Shown here: piece by piece, positions 53,831 through 63,930 of the stretch
Layout: each line of letters opens with the position of its first letter
How positions within the stretch are numbered: position 1 is the first letter of the stretch
DNA from: Berberis thunbergii
Taxonomy: Eukaryota > Streptophyta > Magnoliopsida > Ranunculales > Berberidaceae
Direction: 5' to 3'
Length of the DNA: 64,000 nucleotides
Assembly: GCA_003290165.1 (NCBI GenBank)
Contig: QNQO01005803.1
Span: 186,001 to 250,000 of the forward strand
Translations under genes and position numbers: made by a program
Notes under the pieces: model-generated
The model's database searches: none
Told to the model about the DNA's origin: nothing
The model's input: only the letters and a program-made list of their open reading frames with translations

Positions 53831-55144
53831 TTAGAATTCTTGAGTTTTGGAAGGGTCTGCTTCTTCAAACTGCTGTTGTGGAAGAAACAGATTTTGGGCT
53901 ATGAGCTGGGGCTCATTGAGCAGATCGTACATTGATGGTTCGATCATGCAGATGAATTCAAGACATTTTTGTGAAAGAAAAAGATTTGATGTCGAATGTA
54001 ACGGCTCTGGAGAACTGGTTCTAGAAGAGCCAGTGACCTCTGTGTTCAATGGATTGAACCTTTGAGCAAGGACAGAAGAAAGAAAGGTTTGATGCGTAGA
54101 TGCAGAAGGCAACATAGCATATTGGGATTTTGATTTTGGTTTTGGGACAGAAGAAGGTTTAGGAGACGATGAGTTAGAAGAACTCATTGTTGCTAAACAA
54201 AACTCTCTGGATAATGAACATACAAGAGAGTTGGCATTCTCTGTTAAACACAAAATCAATGGTTGAAAAGGATCATGCCACATGGCAAAGATCTGCTTGA
54301 AAACATTTAAAATTCTTGTGATGGATTTAAAGGTTATTTGAAAATGATTTGTTAGATCATTTTGAAAATAATATAGACAATTGAATATATGATTTTGCTT
54401 TTGAAAAATCATGATCAAATCAATTTGAAATATCATGATGCATGATGCAATGGAGATGACTTCAGGAGAAGTATTGAGATACCAAATACCCGAATGGTAT
54501 TGGAAGATAAAGTCATGAATACACTGAGGAAGACTATACTGGTTACGTATACCATTGTATCCTAGTGTGACTTTTCTTGTTTTGACAGGTTCGAGATAAA
54601 CCTCGAGATTGGAAAATCTGAAACAAGGAAGATACTTGTTATTGAGCCTGACAAGACAGACATTGGATGAATGGGCTTTGGGCTTGTGTAGATTGACACT
54701 AGTCCATAGACCTAACTGGTTTTGATTTATGTGAAACCAATAATCATGAGAAAACATATTGAAAATCTTTGGTAAAAGAATTTTGCGATTAAATTCATTT
54801 TGGAATTTAGTTGCAAATTCATTTGACCTAGAGATTACAAATTCATTTGATCTAGAGATCTGTGTGTTAATCTCAAGAAAATTTTGATATTTGAAAAATA
54901 AAGAAATAAAGAAAAACATATAGTGAGTGTTTTTCATTTTTCTTAATCTTTGATTTCTTTGATAGCCTGATTTAGAGATAATCAAGAGATCATTGAGATA
55001 CATAATTGAAGATAGAGGTAACCAATCTCTTTTAAGGATTGTCAAAATCTCGATGAGGGTATTCATGAGATTGACGTTTGAAAAATGACACAGAGAGAAA
55101 ACATCTCTATGCAAGATATTTAGAATCTCAATGAAGTTTTGCAT
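53831..55144 (-). CDS. Uncharacterised pararetroviral ORF (437 aa)
   Basis: In the same frame as the 967-codon ORF, separated from it by one TGA and twelve further sense codons, so the two were probably once a single reading frame. First third is rich in Ile/Leu/Phe; the middle contains SHDYWFHINQNQLGLW and CIHDFIFQYHSGIWYLNT; the end is Ser/Pro/Lys-rich (SSSNSSSPKPSSVPKPKSKS) and acidic/Gln-rich. A phrase MYLNDLLIISKS recalls the RT YxDD region, but the neighbouring motifs are missing and it may be chance. No family recognised; a transactivator-like or novel C-terminal protein is possible. Confidence 0.55.
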   Translation of the reverse strand: MQNFIEILNILHRDVFSLCHFSNVNLMNTLIEILTILKRDWLPLSSIMYLNDLLIISKSGYQRNQRLRKMKNTHYMFFFISLFFKYQNFLEINTQISRSNEFVISRSNEFATKFQNEFNRKILLPKIFNMFSHDYWFHINQNQLGLWTSVNLHKPKAHSSNVCLVRLNNKYLPCFRFSNLEVYLEPVKTRKVTLGYNGIRNQYSLPQCIHDFIFQYHSGIWYLNTSPEVISIASCIMIFQIDLIMIFQKQNHIFNCLYYFQNDLTNHFQITFKSITRILNVFKQIFAMWHDPFQPLILCLTENANSLVCSLSREFCLATMSSSNSSSPKPSSVPKPKSKSQYAMLPSASTHQTFLSSVLAQRFNPLNTEVTGSSRTSSPEPLHSTSNLFLSQKCLEFICMIEPSMYDLLNEPQLIAQNLFLPQQQFEEADPSKTQEF

Positions 55145-55180
55145 GAGATCACTCTTGTAAGATTCATAGATAGAGTGAAA

Positions 55181-58084
55181 TCATAAACTAAGATCATTGC
55201 AAGACAGTGGATAATAAATCCATTGGAAAGTCTGGATTAAAGGCACAACCATAATAACAGACTGAAGATTTTCTCTTGTTAGATCAGTGACTGTGTTAGC
55301 ACTAATCCAATGAGAATTGGAAGAAATCAAAGTTTTGATTTCTGTTTGATAACATGTCCTAAATTCAGAAGTTATCTGATTAAGACAATTTTTGGGAAGA
55401 CTCAACGAGTCATTGCAAGGATTGCAAGAAATGTCATAAAAGACATGAATAACAGGATAATTTGGACCAACTTGAATTGGAGGAAGACTTCTTGGGAGAG
55501 AGGCTCCTTCAAGGATCCAATGTTCTGGTTCTGAGGGAATGACCTGATCCCTTTGAATTGTTTGGTGAACTAATTCATTAGATTTCTGGTCATTGATTTC
55601 AAAAAGGATGGTGTCTCCTTTTTCATTAGTTTGAAGAGCTATAGGGCTCAAAGGAGGTTTTATTGCTCTATACATGATCATATAGATTAGAGCAAATAGT
55701 TCAACTTCTTTGACCAAATCAAAGTTGTTGGACTGACAAGAGATTGTGAGTGTCTGGAGGATGTATGGATCACACAGAGACACAGAGAGATTAGGGTAAC
55801 AGTTGAAGTTAACTGGACCCCAAGAGGGTGATGACTCTGCAAATTCAAACAGAGTGTCACAGAATTTGTTATGGCTACAATTGCAAAGTGCAACTGAGTC
55901 ATAAGAATCAAACCTGGTTAGAGGTTTCAGGGCTGTGTGAATTAAACCTAATTGAAAATTTTTATGAATTTCCTTAATTAAGGAATTGCATGGTTTAATT
56001 ACTAAGCACTGTTTGTGAAAAATGAAATTAAGGAAACACATATCGAGCTTGATATTGTTTCTCTCAATAATTTCATAATTGAGAATGAAAGGAGGCTGAG
56101 ATTCAGTTCCTATATTGAATGTGATAATGCCATAAGATGTAACTTTAAAAGGATGAATTGTAGCAAAATATGATATACCAATTAGGGTTTGGGTCATGCT
56201 TTGGACTCGCAAGAAATCCATTTTGATACACACCTTATAGGCATTAGTCCAATTATCTTGTATAGCTAATCTAGGAATGTTAGCCATAGACAAGATATGA
56301 GTATTCACAATAGGAATTAATCCTTCATAAAGATCAGCAAACTCAGCAAATGAATCAATAAGAGCCTTACATCGAATGGTAAGATCTTGATTGATACAAA
56401 GGTTGATTTGGTGAAACCAACACTGATGCTTTGCTTGATTAATGTTATTTAAATATTTTTGAGAAATTTGAACAATATCAGAAGAAGATGAGAAATCAAA
56501 CTTCGGAGATTGAATCACTATCTCAGTCTTGATATCATTTTCTTCGTATTGATTGACAAGAATAGAAGATCCTAAAGATCTTTTAACTCTGTCAAAATTT
56601 AGTTTGTGTTCATAAAAGAATTTTATGAACTCAGAGTTTACTCTGAAATTGAGATTTGCTGTAATGTGAAGAAACTTGTGACGCTGGTTAGTTTCAACAC
56701 ATTTAACATCATTATTTGATGCAAAGAATTCTGAAACAGAAAGATTGTTCAGATTAGAAAGCTGAAAATCTTTATCAATTTGTTCAGAATCAGAATTGCT
56801 AAGAACTTGTATACACATGTTCTTAATGGGTTTAGACATAGCTGCAAATTGAATTGATTGTTCCAATTTGCAAGTCTTTTGGGCTTTGCCAGTCTTTTGA
56901 GCCATTGCACAGGTTTGTGCATAATGACCTGGACGTCCACACTCATAGCATATGGGCTTTGAGTTCTTTTTAGACGAGTTGGGAGACTTGGGCTTATGAT
57001 TCTTATGCCTTTTGGGCGGACTATAATACCTATCATAGTCCTTGGGCTTAAGAGGTGCTGGTCCATATGGACGTTTGGACTTAAATTTTCGGGCTGGATG
57101 AGACCGATAAAGAAGTCTGGAACGAGATGGCTGCTGATGAGAGATTTGAACTTCATCAGATCCAATTGAATTACAGGAGTCAAGACAAATGTTCTCTTGG
57201 TCCTGAAATTGATTGTAAAGCTGCAAAGCACAGCTTTTAATGGAAAGGATGATATCTGCAAATGATAACAATTCATAGGGGATATCAACAAGATGATTTG
57301 CTGTTAATCTGTTTTGACAGATCTTAGCAAATTTTGAAGGAAGACCAGAAATAAATTTCTGCTTCCAAATTGGATTATTAGAATCAGATTGATTCTTAAT
57401 TTGTTTAAGAAATAAATATTTGTAAAACCAAAAATGACTTAACGTCGGACATTTGAGGTTTGATAACAAAGTTTTAGTATCATTGTTTGTATTAGAAGTA
57501 TTCACAAAAAGTTCCAAGATGCAGAAGATCAATCTATGAACTGCATATGGACTGACTAAACCCTTAGATTTAGTTTTTCTGGGATTTTCTAATAATTGGT
57601 TTTGTTTGTGCTTAGGATAAATATCCCACCATTTCTTGAGTATTCCAGAAAATCCATCGATGAGTAGTCTAGCTATTGTAGTTTCAGGTTTCCCTTGACT
57701 ACGATAAACAGAGGCTATCATGATCATTTCATGGAGTAACTCAATCGTATTTTCTACAGAGAGACCATCTATATTCCATGTATAGAGGTACTTTGTAGAA
57801 ATTAATGCATTTATTTGAAGAGGTGTTCCTTCAAATTGCATATTAATTTTTGAATTTGAATTTTGATTGTGAACTATGCCAGGTTTAGCATTGACTTCAT
57901 ATTGACAATAAGTCAAATGATGATCTAATTTAATGCTAGAAGGTTTAGCATATTTCAACAGATTGATATCGTATTGAATATAATTCAAACGATCTAATTC
58001 AATCATTGGATCAAAATTATTAATAAAATTATCTTTATCTTTAGCAGAGACAGTAGTAACATTTGGTTTGTTACTAATTTGCAA
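55181..58084 (-). CDS. Pararetroviral capsid - zinc knuckle - protease-like - movement protein polyprotein
   Basis: 967 codons without interruption. Capsid core at about 98-155 (YTWNIDGLSVENTIELLHEM, GFSGILKKWW). Lys/Arg-rich stretch, then an intact zinc knuckle C379-C382-H387-C392 (CYECGRPGHYAQTC). Protease-like region at about 570-655, where the active-site triplet reads DSF (577-579) instead of DSG/DTG, so proteolysis is doubtful. Movement protein of the 30K superfamily at about 700-865: LGLIHTALKPLTR, GPVNFNCYPNLSVSLCDPYI, ALIYMIMYRAIK; the usual LRDxR reads LCNCS. The order is unlike known Caulimoviridae polyproteins, in which the movement protein comes first and RT follows protease. The first ATG is only a local one; translation originally came from the frame beginning at 58914. 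Confidence 0.85.
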   Translation of the reverse strand: MQISNKPNVTTVSAKDKDNFINNFDPMIELDRLNYIQYDINLLKYAKPSSIKLDHHLTYCQYEVNAKPGIVHNQNSNSKINMQFEGTPLQINALISTKYLYTWNIDGLSVENTIELLHEMIMIASVYRSQGKPETTIARLLIDGFSGILKKWWDIYPKHKQNQLLENPRKTKSKGLVSPYAVHRLIFCILELFVNTSNTNNDTKTLLSNLKCPTLSHFWFYKYLFLKQIKNQSDSNNPIWKQKFISGLPSKFAKICQNRLTANHLVDIPYELLSFADIILSIKSCALQLYNQFQDQENICLDSCNSIGSDEVQISHQQPSRSRLLYRSHPARKFKSKRPYGPAPLKPKDYDRYYSPPKRHKNHKPKSPNSSKKNSKPICYECGRPGHYAQTCAMAQKTGKAQKTCKLEQSIQFAAMSKPIKNMCIQVLSNSDSEQIDKDFQLSNLNNLSVSEFFASNNDVKCVETNQRHKFLHITANLNFRVNSEFIKFFYEHKLNFDRVKRSLGSSILVNQYEENDIKTEIVIQSPKFDFSSSSDIVQISQKYLNNINQAKHQCWFHQINLCINQDLTIRCKALIDSFAEFADLYEGLIPIVNTHILSMANIPRLAIQDNWTNAYKVCIKMDFLRVQSMTQTLIGISYFATIHPFKVTSYGIITFNIGTESQPPFILNYEIIERNNIKLDMCFLNFIFHKQCLVIKPCNSLIKEIHKNFQLGLIHTALKPLTRFDSYDSVALCNCSHNKFCDTLFEFAESSPSWGPVNFNCYPNLSVSLCDPYILQTLTISCQSNNFDLVKEVELFALIYMIMYRAIKPPLSPIALQTNEKGDTILFEINDQKSNELVHQTIQRDQVIPSEPEHWILEGASLPRSLPPIQVGPNYPVIHVFYDISCNPCNDSLSLPKNCLNQITSEFRTCYQTEIKTLISSNSHWISANTVTDLTRENLQSVIMVVPLIQTFQWIYYPLSCNDLSL

Positions 58085-58914
58085 TTAGTGTTTTGAAGTA
58101 TTTGTTGTTGAGGGGTTAGAACATTATGTTCTCCATCAGTAGGTACTTTGTACAATACTGATTTTGATTCAAAGGGTTGGTTATGAGTCAATTGAGTATT
58201 AACCAATTGATGATTCTGACTATGACACTGATCAATATTACACTGATCTGTGATCAACACAGTAGCCAACAAATTAGTATCGTTAGGTTGTATAACCCTA
58301 CTGATTTCTTTGAATGAATCCTCAACATTCTGAGTAGATGGAGAAGCAATATGAAGTGCTTCGTTCAATGGTAGAACAGATTCTTTAACCGTATTGGTTT
58401 CTGTTGGATACCATTGCTTTGTAGTTTTAATAGTTAAAACATGAACCTGAGGTACATGAATATTGAAATACCAGTCTAAGAATGGTATATTGGTTTTTAA
58501 TTGTTCACAACAATCATAGAAAGGTTTGTTGAGGGCAAATCTTTCTGTTTCTGTTTCTGTTGTTTGTGATTGAAATTTCAATCGTCTTTCTGTGTTTTCT
58601 AGAGATAAGAAATCTCTTTTGATATAACTCTTTGTCTACCTTGAAAGGTGTAGACAGAGAAGACAGACAAACTATTCGAGGCAGAAACTTCATTTCTGAC
58701 TGAGTTAAGGATTGGATAGGAGAATGATCCTCCATCTGAGGTTGAGCGAGTAACTCGATATTGTGTATGAGTTGCTCAGTCTGAGAAAACTGGGTTGTTT
58801 CACTCAGGCTAGCAAGACTTGTTTGAGGAAGAACTTCAGGAGGTGTAGAAGTTCTTAAACCTTGAAGTTGCTAAAGACCCTTGGTCTGTGCTCTGGTAGT
58901 CTTAAAAGACTTCA
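58085..58914 (-). pseudogene. Capsid-polyprotein N-terminal region, broken
   Basis: Same protein as the array ORFs, starting at ATG 58914. Breaks relative to the array: a TAG at codon 14 (AAG in the array), a one-base insertion after VDKE (near 58625), a 6-bp duplication giving an extra TE pair, and a 13-bp deletion between TAG direct repeats near 58073 that shifts the frame just before the 967-codon ORF. FLDWYFNIHVPQVHVL is retained. Confidence 0.88.
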
Positions 58915-59558
58915 TTCTGGTTATCTGGATATGATAAACTGAGATTGAAAAGGAGCAGGTCTGAATTAATATGATTCAGATATGCTTACTGAAAGGCAAG
59001 GATTGAAGATCGTGTGATGTGACACTGGATCTTAATTGATTAATTTAATCCAAAATGGATTCTTGTTTCAAATTGTTTGAAATTGAATTTGAAGTTTTCA
59101 ATTTGAAGAGAAAAACAGAGATTGAAGAAAAACAGAGATTAAAAGGCTTCACTTTGATCAAGCCAATCGATCGATCTAGCTCTAAGACAATTTCCTGTTT
59201 TACACTTAGAGAGGACCTAGAAGATCTTATCAGAGGTTGATCCTGCTTTTAAGTGAAGGTTTTGATAAGAAAAGAAAACAATTTGGTTTTCTACGAACAT
59301 CAGAAGGTATGTGACCTTATTGAATGACACCATTTTGATCTAGGATACATAAGAAAACAAGATCGGGTTTTCGATTTAAGAAGATGATTTCAAGTAAATC
59401 TAATTTTGAAAATTCAAAATTCTGTTGTTAATACCTAGATATCATGATAATTGCAAGATCTAATATCTATAAAGATCTAATGATAAATCTAGAATAAATC
59501 TTGAAAACAAAGACAAACTTACTTCAATTTAATTTGAGGATGGGAGTTGGGAATATAG
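58915..59558 (-). other. Leader of the minus-strand element
   Basis: Nearly identical to the array leader (for example the GATC-GATC-GATTG module at 59160-59185). Ends at GGGAATAT near 59558, head to head with the plus-strand element. Confidence 0.8.
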
Positions 59559-60041
59559 TATATACATCTCTCTGATTTCTTTTCTTATACAAACCTCTAC
59601 TTAAAAGAAAGTATTGGACTTGGTTGAACTATCAAAGTCACCCTAAGAAGTGAATCGGGTGTTCTCTTGGACAATACAAAGTAGAGTTCTTCAACCTCTG
59701 TTTTCAAAATACTTAACTAAAATCACACTCTGATAAGATCTTCTAGGTCCTCTCTAAGTGTAAAGCAGGAAACTGTCTTAGAGCTAGATCGATCGATTGT
59801 AGTGATCAAAGTTAAGATCTTCAAAATTCATCTCATGGATGTAATCTTTTTAATTTTTGTATTTTTATGTTATTTAATGCTTATACTATTCTTCTTCTCT
59901 CCCTTATTTCATTGGTTGTTATCTTTCTTTCCTATTATTTTGTTGTGTATAGTTATCTTCTTCTTCGTTCTTCCATTTATTCTATCTCTTCTGTAAAAGT
60001 TTGTAACCTGTAAATCGAAAACTATAGGTCCTGGTAGAAAT
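59559..60041 (+). promoter_or_regulatory. Promoter/leader region of the plus-strand element
   Basis: TATAGTATATAC at 59559 could be a TATA box, with a TC-rich stretch following. A 75-bp module at 59731-59800 (GATAAGATCTTCTAGGTCC to GATCGATCGATTG) is almost identical to one in the array leader. A long pyrimidine-rich stretch (59870-59998) precedes the primer site. The promoter call is tentative. Confidence 0.45.
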
Positions 60042-60055
60042 TGGTATCAGAGCCA
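60042..60055 (+). other. Primer-binding site (tRNA-iMet)
   Basis: TGGTATCAGAGCCA, exact 14-nt complement of the 3' end of plant initiator tRNA-Met, the primer of all known plant pararetroviruses. Confidence 0.93.
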
Positions 60056-60288
60056 TCCTTTTCTTTTTTGCCCCGGGAAGGTTAGTGAGTCCAAGGTACT
60101 GTTGGTCAGCCGTTGATAGCGTTGGTCAGTCGCATAGAGTGTTGGTCAGCCGTTAGGAACCAGATCCAGTAGAAGTCGCCATGGTAAGCGCTAACGAGAT
60201 CTAGGTTAGGTGGTCCCACTCAGATGGTCCAGCTGTAGGTGGTCCGAGTACAGTGTTCCTTACCCATCCTCAAAGCAATTTTGAAAAG

Positions 60289-61725
60289 ATGTCTTTGTTT
60301 TCAAAATTTTCCAGAACTTCCAGTTCTAGATCAAACAGTTTACCAACCAAAATGGAAGGCAGAATTTCTGATGTTGAACACGATTTACAAAACTGGTCTA
60401 TACCAGTAATTCCTCAAAAGGAAATTTATGAGATTTCTAAATCCATATTTTCTCAAAAAACTGAAGATTTAATCAGTATTGTTGAACAAACAGTACCGAT
60501 AAATAAATCTTTAGATTCAAAACAATTGCTAAATTTTCAAACAATCCAATCTTTAATTAAAGAAAAATACAAATATCTCCACTTGGGATTAATTCAAATA
60601 GCCCTAAAACCTTTAACTAGGTTAGGACTTGACACGTGTGCCTTAGTTGCTCTTCGCGACTGCAGACACAATAAGTTCAGTGATTCTCTGCTTGGAATTG
60701 CAGAATCCTCCCTCTCAATGGGTCCAGTTTATTTTAACTGTTACCCTGACTTCTCAGTGTCTCTTTGTGATCCTCACATCCTTGAGACACTCACTCTCAA
60801 TATTCAGACCTCAGGCTTTGATATGGCTGAAGGTTCTGAACCATTTGCTTTAATCTATAAAATCACTTATAAAGCAATGAAAACTCAATTAAGACCGCAT
60901 GCTTTACAAATTGATGATCGAGGTCATACTACCCTCTTTGAAGTTAATGACCAGAAAAACAATGTAATCGTACCCAGAACGATTCAATGGGATCAGGTTA
61001 CTCTCCCAGATTCATGGATCATTGAAGGAGTTTCAAATCCCAAGAAACTTCCTCCAAGCCAGATCGAAAGAATCTTATCTTTCCCTGATGGATCTGTTGA
61101 ATTAAAGTTCAATGATGTCAGAAGTACCACTTTTGATCCTTTTAAATTTGACTCCGGAAGAAGATCTGAATCTTCATTCAGAACTGTTCCAACTAGGATC
61201 CCTTCAAGAGCTTCAACTCCTGAAGTGATTCCTCATCTTCAATTGAGGAATATTAGGACCAACCCTAATTATCCTCAAATTCCTCAACCAGTTTATAATC
61301 AAAATGAAGTTCCTGAAACCTCAGAAGCAAATCAATCCCCTACTCAATCTGAAATGGAATTTCAGATTCCTAGGGTTCAATGTTTAACAACAAATTTCAA
61401 ACTTAACAAAGAAAAAATCAAAAGAGACTTCTTGTCTCCAGACAATGATGAAAGACGTGAAAAGTTCATTGCTCAGACAACTGAGTCAGAACGCAAAGAA
61501 CTTAGCAAATCTTTCTATAAATGCTGTGAAGAATTGAAAGCTAATCTCCCCTTTTTAGATTGGTATTTCAATGTTCACATTCCTCAAATTCATGTGTTAA
61601 ATGTAACACCTAAAGTCTGGACTGCTACAGACAACTGTAAGATCTGTTTTACCTCCAATGGTAGATCTCCAATTCAAAGTTTCAAACCAACAATTTATTG
61701 CTTCTCCTTTTTCACACCAAACTGA
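60289..61725 (+). pseudogene. Pararetroviral movement protein and linker (N-terminal part of polyprotein)
   Basis: Open from an ATG at 60253; I prefer the ATG at 60289 (MSLFSKFSRTSSSRSN) because the same sequence, with ATG changed to TTG, survives in the array leader. The 30K-type movement protein core reads LGLIQIALKPLTRLGLDT, LVALRDCRHNKFSDSLLG, GPVYFNCYPDFSVSLCDPHI and LIYKITYKAM, for tubule-guided cell-to-cell passage through plasmodesmata. A linker with STPEVIPH and TQSEMEF leads to KIKRDFLSPDNDERREKF and FLDWYFNVHIPQIHVLN, homologous to the array ORF. The frame is lost near 61640; the last about 30 codons are out of frame. Confidence 0.9.
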
Positions 61726-63930
61726 AGATTTTGTTAGTACTATTATTCATCAAAATAATTATACTAGCCTTCTTCTTTCTGAACTTGGTGAAAAATTGGT
61801 TCAAGACCAACTCGTCACAAATGAGTTAAAAAAGAAGCAATTAGAAGAAAAAGTTAGCAAAGAATAGGAACAAAAGAAACAGAACGTTTACTTTCAAATT
61901 CCTGAACCTTTAGCGCCAAACACATTTTCTTCTAAAACAAACTTATTAAAAGAAATTGATGCTAAACTTGATGCTCTAAAGCTTGATTCAAGATTAAAAA
62001 TCAATACTCTGTCTCATCCAGCCATGACTGACTGTGATTCAGACATTAGTGCTGATTTTGATCCTATGTCTGAATTGGATCGTTTAAATTACATTCCTTA
62101 CCAGGCGAATCCAATTAGACATGCAAAGACAGCATCAAAAACCCCAAAATGGAAAAATCCTATGCCTATTTCTAGGAATTTTTACCCTAGACCTTCATTC
62201 CCAGATATGCAGTTTGAAGAAAGAAATCTTCAGACTTTTGGTTCTTTTTCAACAAAAGAATTGTATATTTGGAATATTGATGGCGTTAGTGAAGATGCAA
62301 TTCTTGAACTAACTCAAGAAATGGTGATGATGGCTTCTACTCATAGAGCAGAAGGCAAAGATGATCACACCATTGCATCTATCATTATTCAAGGATTCTC
62401 CGGTTTAATCAAAGGATGGTGGGATAATTATCTCACTAATTCTGAAAAAACAAAAATCTTATTTGCCAAGAAAATTGGTCCAGATGGGAAACAATCAAGA
62501 TTGAAAATGATCTTGGTCAAGAAACTTTTGTTCCAGACAGCGTGCCTACCTTAATTCAAAGTATTCTTAGACATTTCTTAGGAAATCCTAACGAATATCA
62601 AGGTAAAGCCAAAGACTTGCTCATGTCTCATAAGTGTCCAACTCTTAGTCATTTTAGATATTACAAGGATATCTTCATGAAAAGAGTTATGCTTCAGACT
62701 GATGCAGCAAATCCATTCTGGAAACGTAAGTTCATTTCAGGTCTTCCTGAAATCTTTGCTGAAACTGTTCGTACTAGACTCCAAGAACAGCATGGAGGTG
62801 ATATACAGTACGAGCTCTTAACATTTGGCAATTTAATTGCGTTTATTAATAAATGCGCCCTTCAAATTTGTAATGATTTAAAATTAAAGAAACAATTAAG
62901 AAAACAGCACATTACTGGACCTAAAGAATTAGGTGATTTTTGTCAACAATATGGGTTTGATGATTTTCATTATCCAGCCCATTTAAACTCAAAAGCCCAT
63001 TTGACATCCAAACAAAAATATCGGTCTAACCCGGCCCGACATTTTAAAAAGAAAAAGCCTTATGGCCCAAAGCCTGCTAAGCCACTTGAACAATACTACA
63101 GCAAGCCCAAGAAACATGGGACTCATAAGTCCAAGCCTTTTAAGAAAGGATCCACGTCAAAGCCAGTTTGCTTTAAGTGTGGTCAGCCCGGCCATTATGC
63201 AAAACAGCGCAGAACGGCCCAAAAGGTCCAAGCCCTTGATCTTCCCAAAAACATAAAACATATGTTTCTTAATTGTCTGATAGATTCAGACTCTGACTCT
63301 TCTTCTTCTGAATCAGAACTCCAGATGAATAATCTTAATTATTCCTCTGATTCTTCTGATTCTTCTGAACAATCCTGTGATTGTGCTCCAGGTGCATGTT
63401 TATGCCACCTCTCAGCAAAACCCAAAATCAATATGTTATCTCAAAATAAGCAGTCACAAATACTGCTAGATTTTGTTGATAAAATTGATGATCCTCAAAT
63501 GAAGAATGAATATCTTCAACACATTAACAAATCAATTTCTCAAACTAAACCTCCACCTGATGTGATCACATCATTCTATGATCATCGTGAAATCATAAGA
63601 AGGTTTAATCAAACAAAACACAGTGCTTCTCCTGTTAATCTTTCTGATTTACAACATGAAGTTAACAATCTTAAGAAAGAAATTAATCAGTTAAAACAAC
63701 ATCAAAATTTAACTGATCTTCAAATTCAAATGTTGCAAGAAAATCAGTTTCCTGCTATTTCTGAAAAAGAAGATGAAGATATAACTCCTGTTACTTCTTC
63801 ACAACTTTCTTCTTCAAAGCAGAAACAAGCCGATTTCCTTTGCAATTTGAATAAAAAACAAGTTAATCCACATATTGTTACCATCCAAAAATGGTATGTG
63901 GCTATAACTTTAAATATTTACAATGAAACA
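61640..63930 (+). pseudogene. Pararetroviral capsid protein region with zinc knuckle
   Basis: Frame 2 from about 61640, a TAG at 61865, capsid core in 62024-62500 (LYIWNIDGVSEDAILELTQE, GFSGLIKGWWDNYL), then a frameshift near 62500 back to frame 1, in which the basic region and zinc knuckle lie (CFKCGQPGHYAKQR, 63169-63210). The fourth ligand Cys is Arg (CGC for TGC). A Ser/Asp/Glu-rich stretch (63283-63380) and a coiled-coil-like LQHEVNNLKKEINQLKQH follow. Confidence 0.88.

Larger units (their letters stand above)
53690..59558 (-). mobile_element. Endogenous pararetroviral element, RT-less, movement protein after protease
   Basis: About 5.9 kb on the minus strand. From 59558 downwards: leader (closely matching the array leader but lacking the primer site and its first about 230 bp), MKSFK ORF (58914, broken), capsid/zinc knuckle/protease-like/movement protein ORF (58084-55181) and a further 437-codon ORF (55144-53831). 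No reverse transcriptase or RNase H motif is convincing anywhere. It is the source type for the array blocks. Caulimoviridae-like, petuvirus/florendovirus-like by capsid and movement protein motifs; genus not assignable. Confidence 0.85.

Noticed and set aside
54950..55000. MYLNDLLIISKS as proof of reverse transcriptase
   Set aside because: No other RT motifs at the expected spacing and Asp is replaced by Asn; kept only as a weak note.
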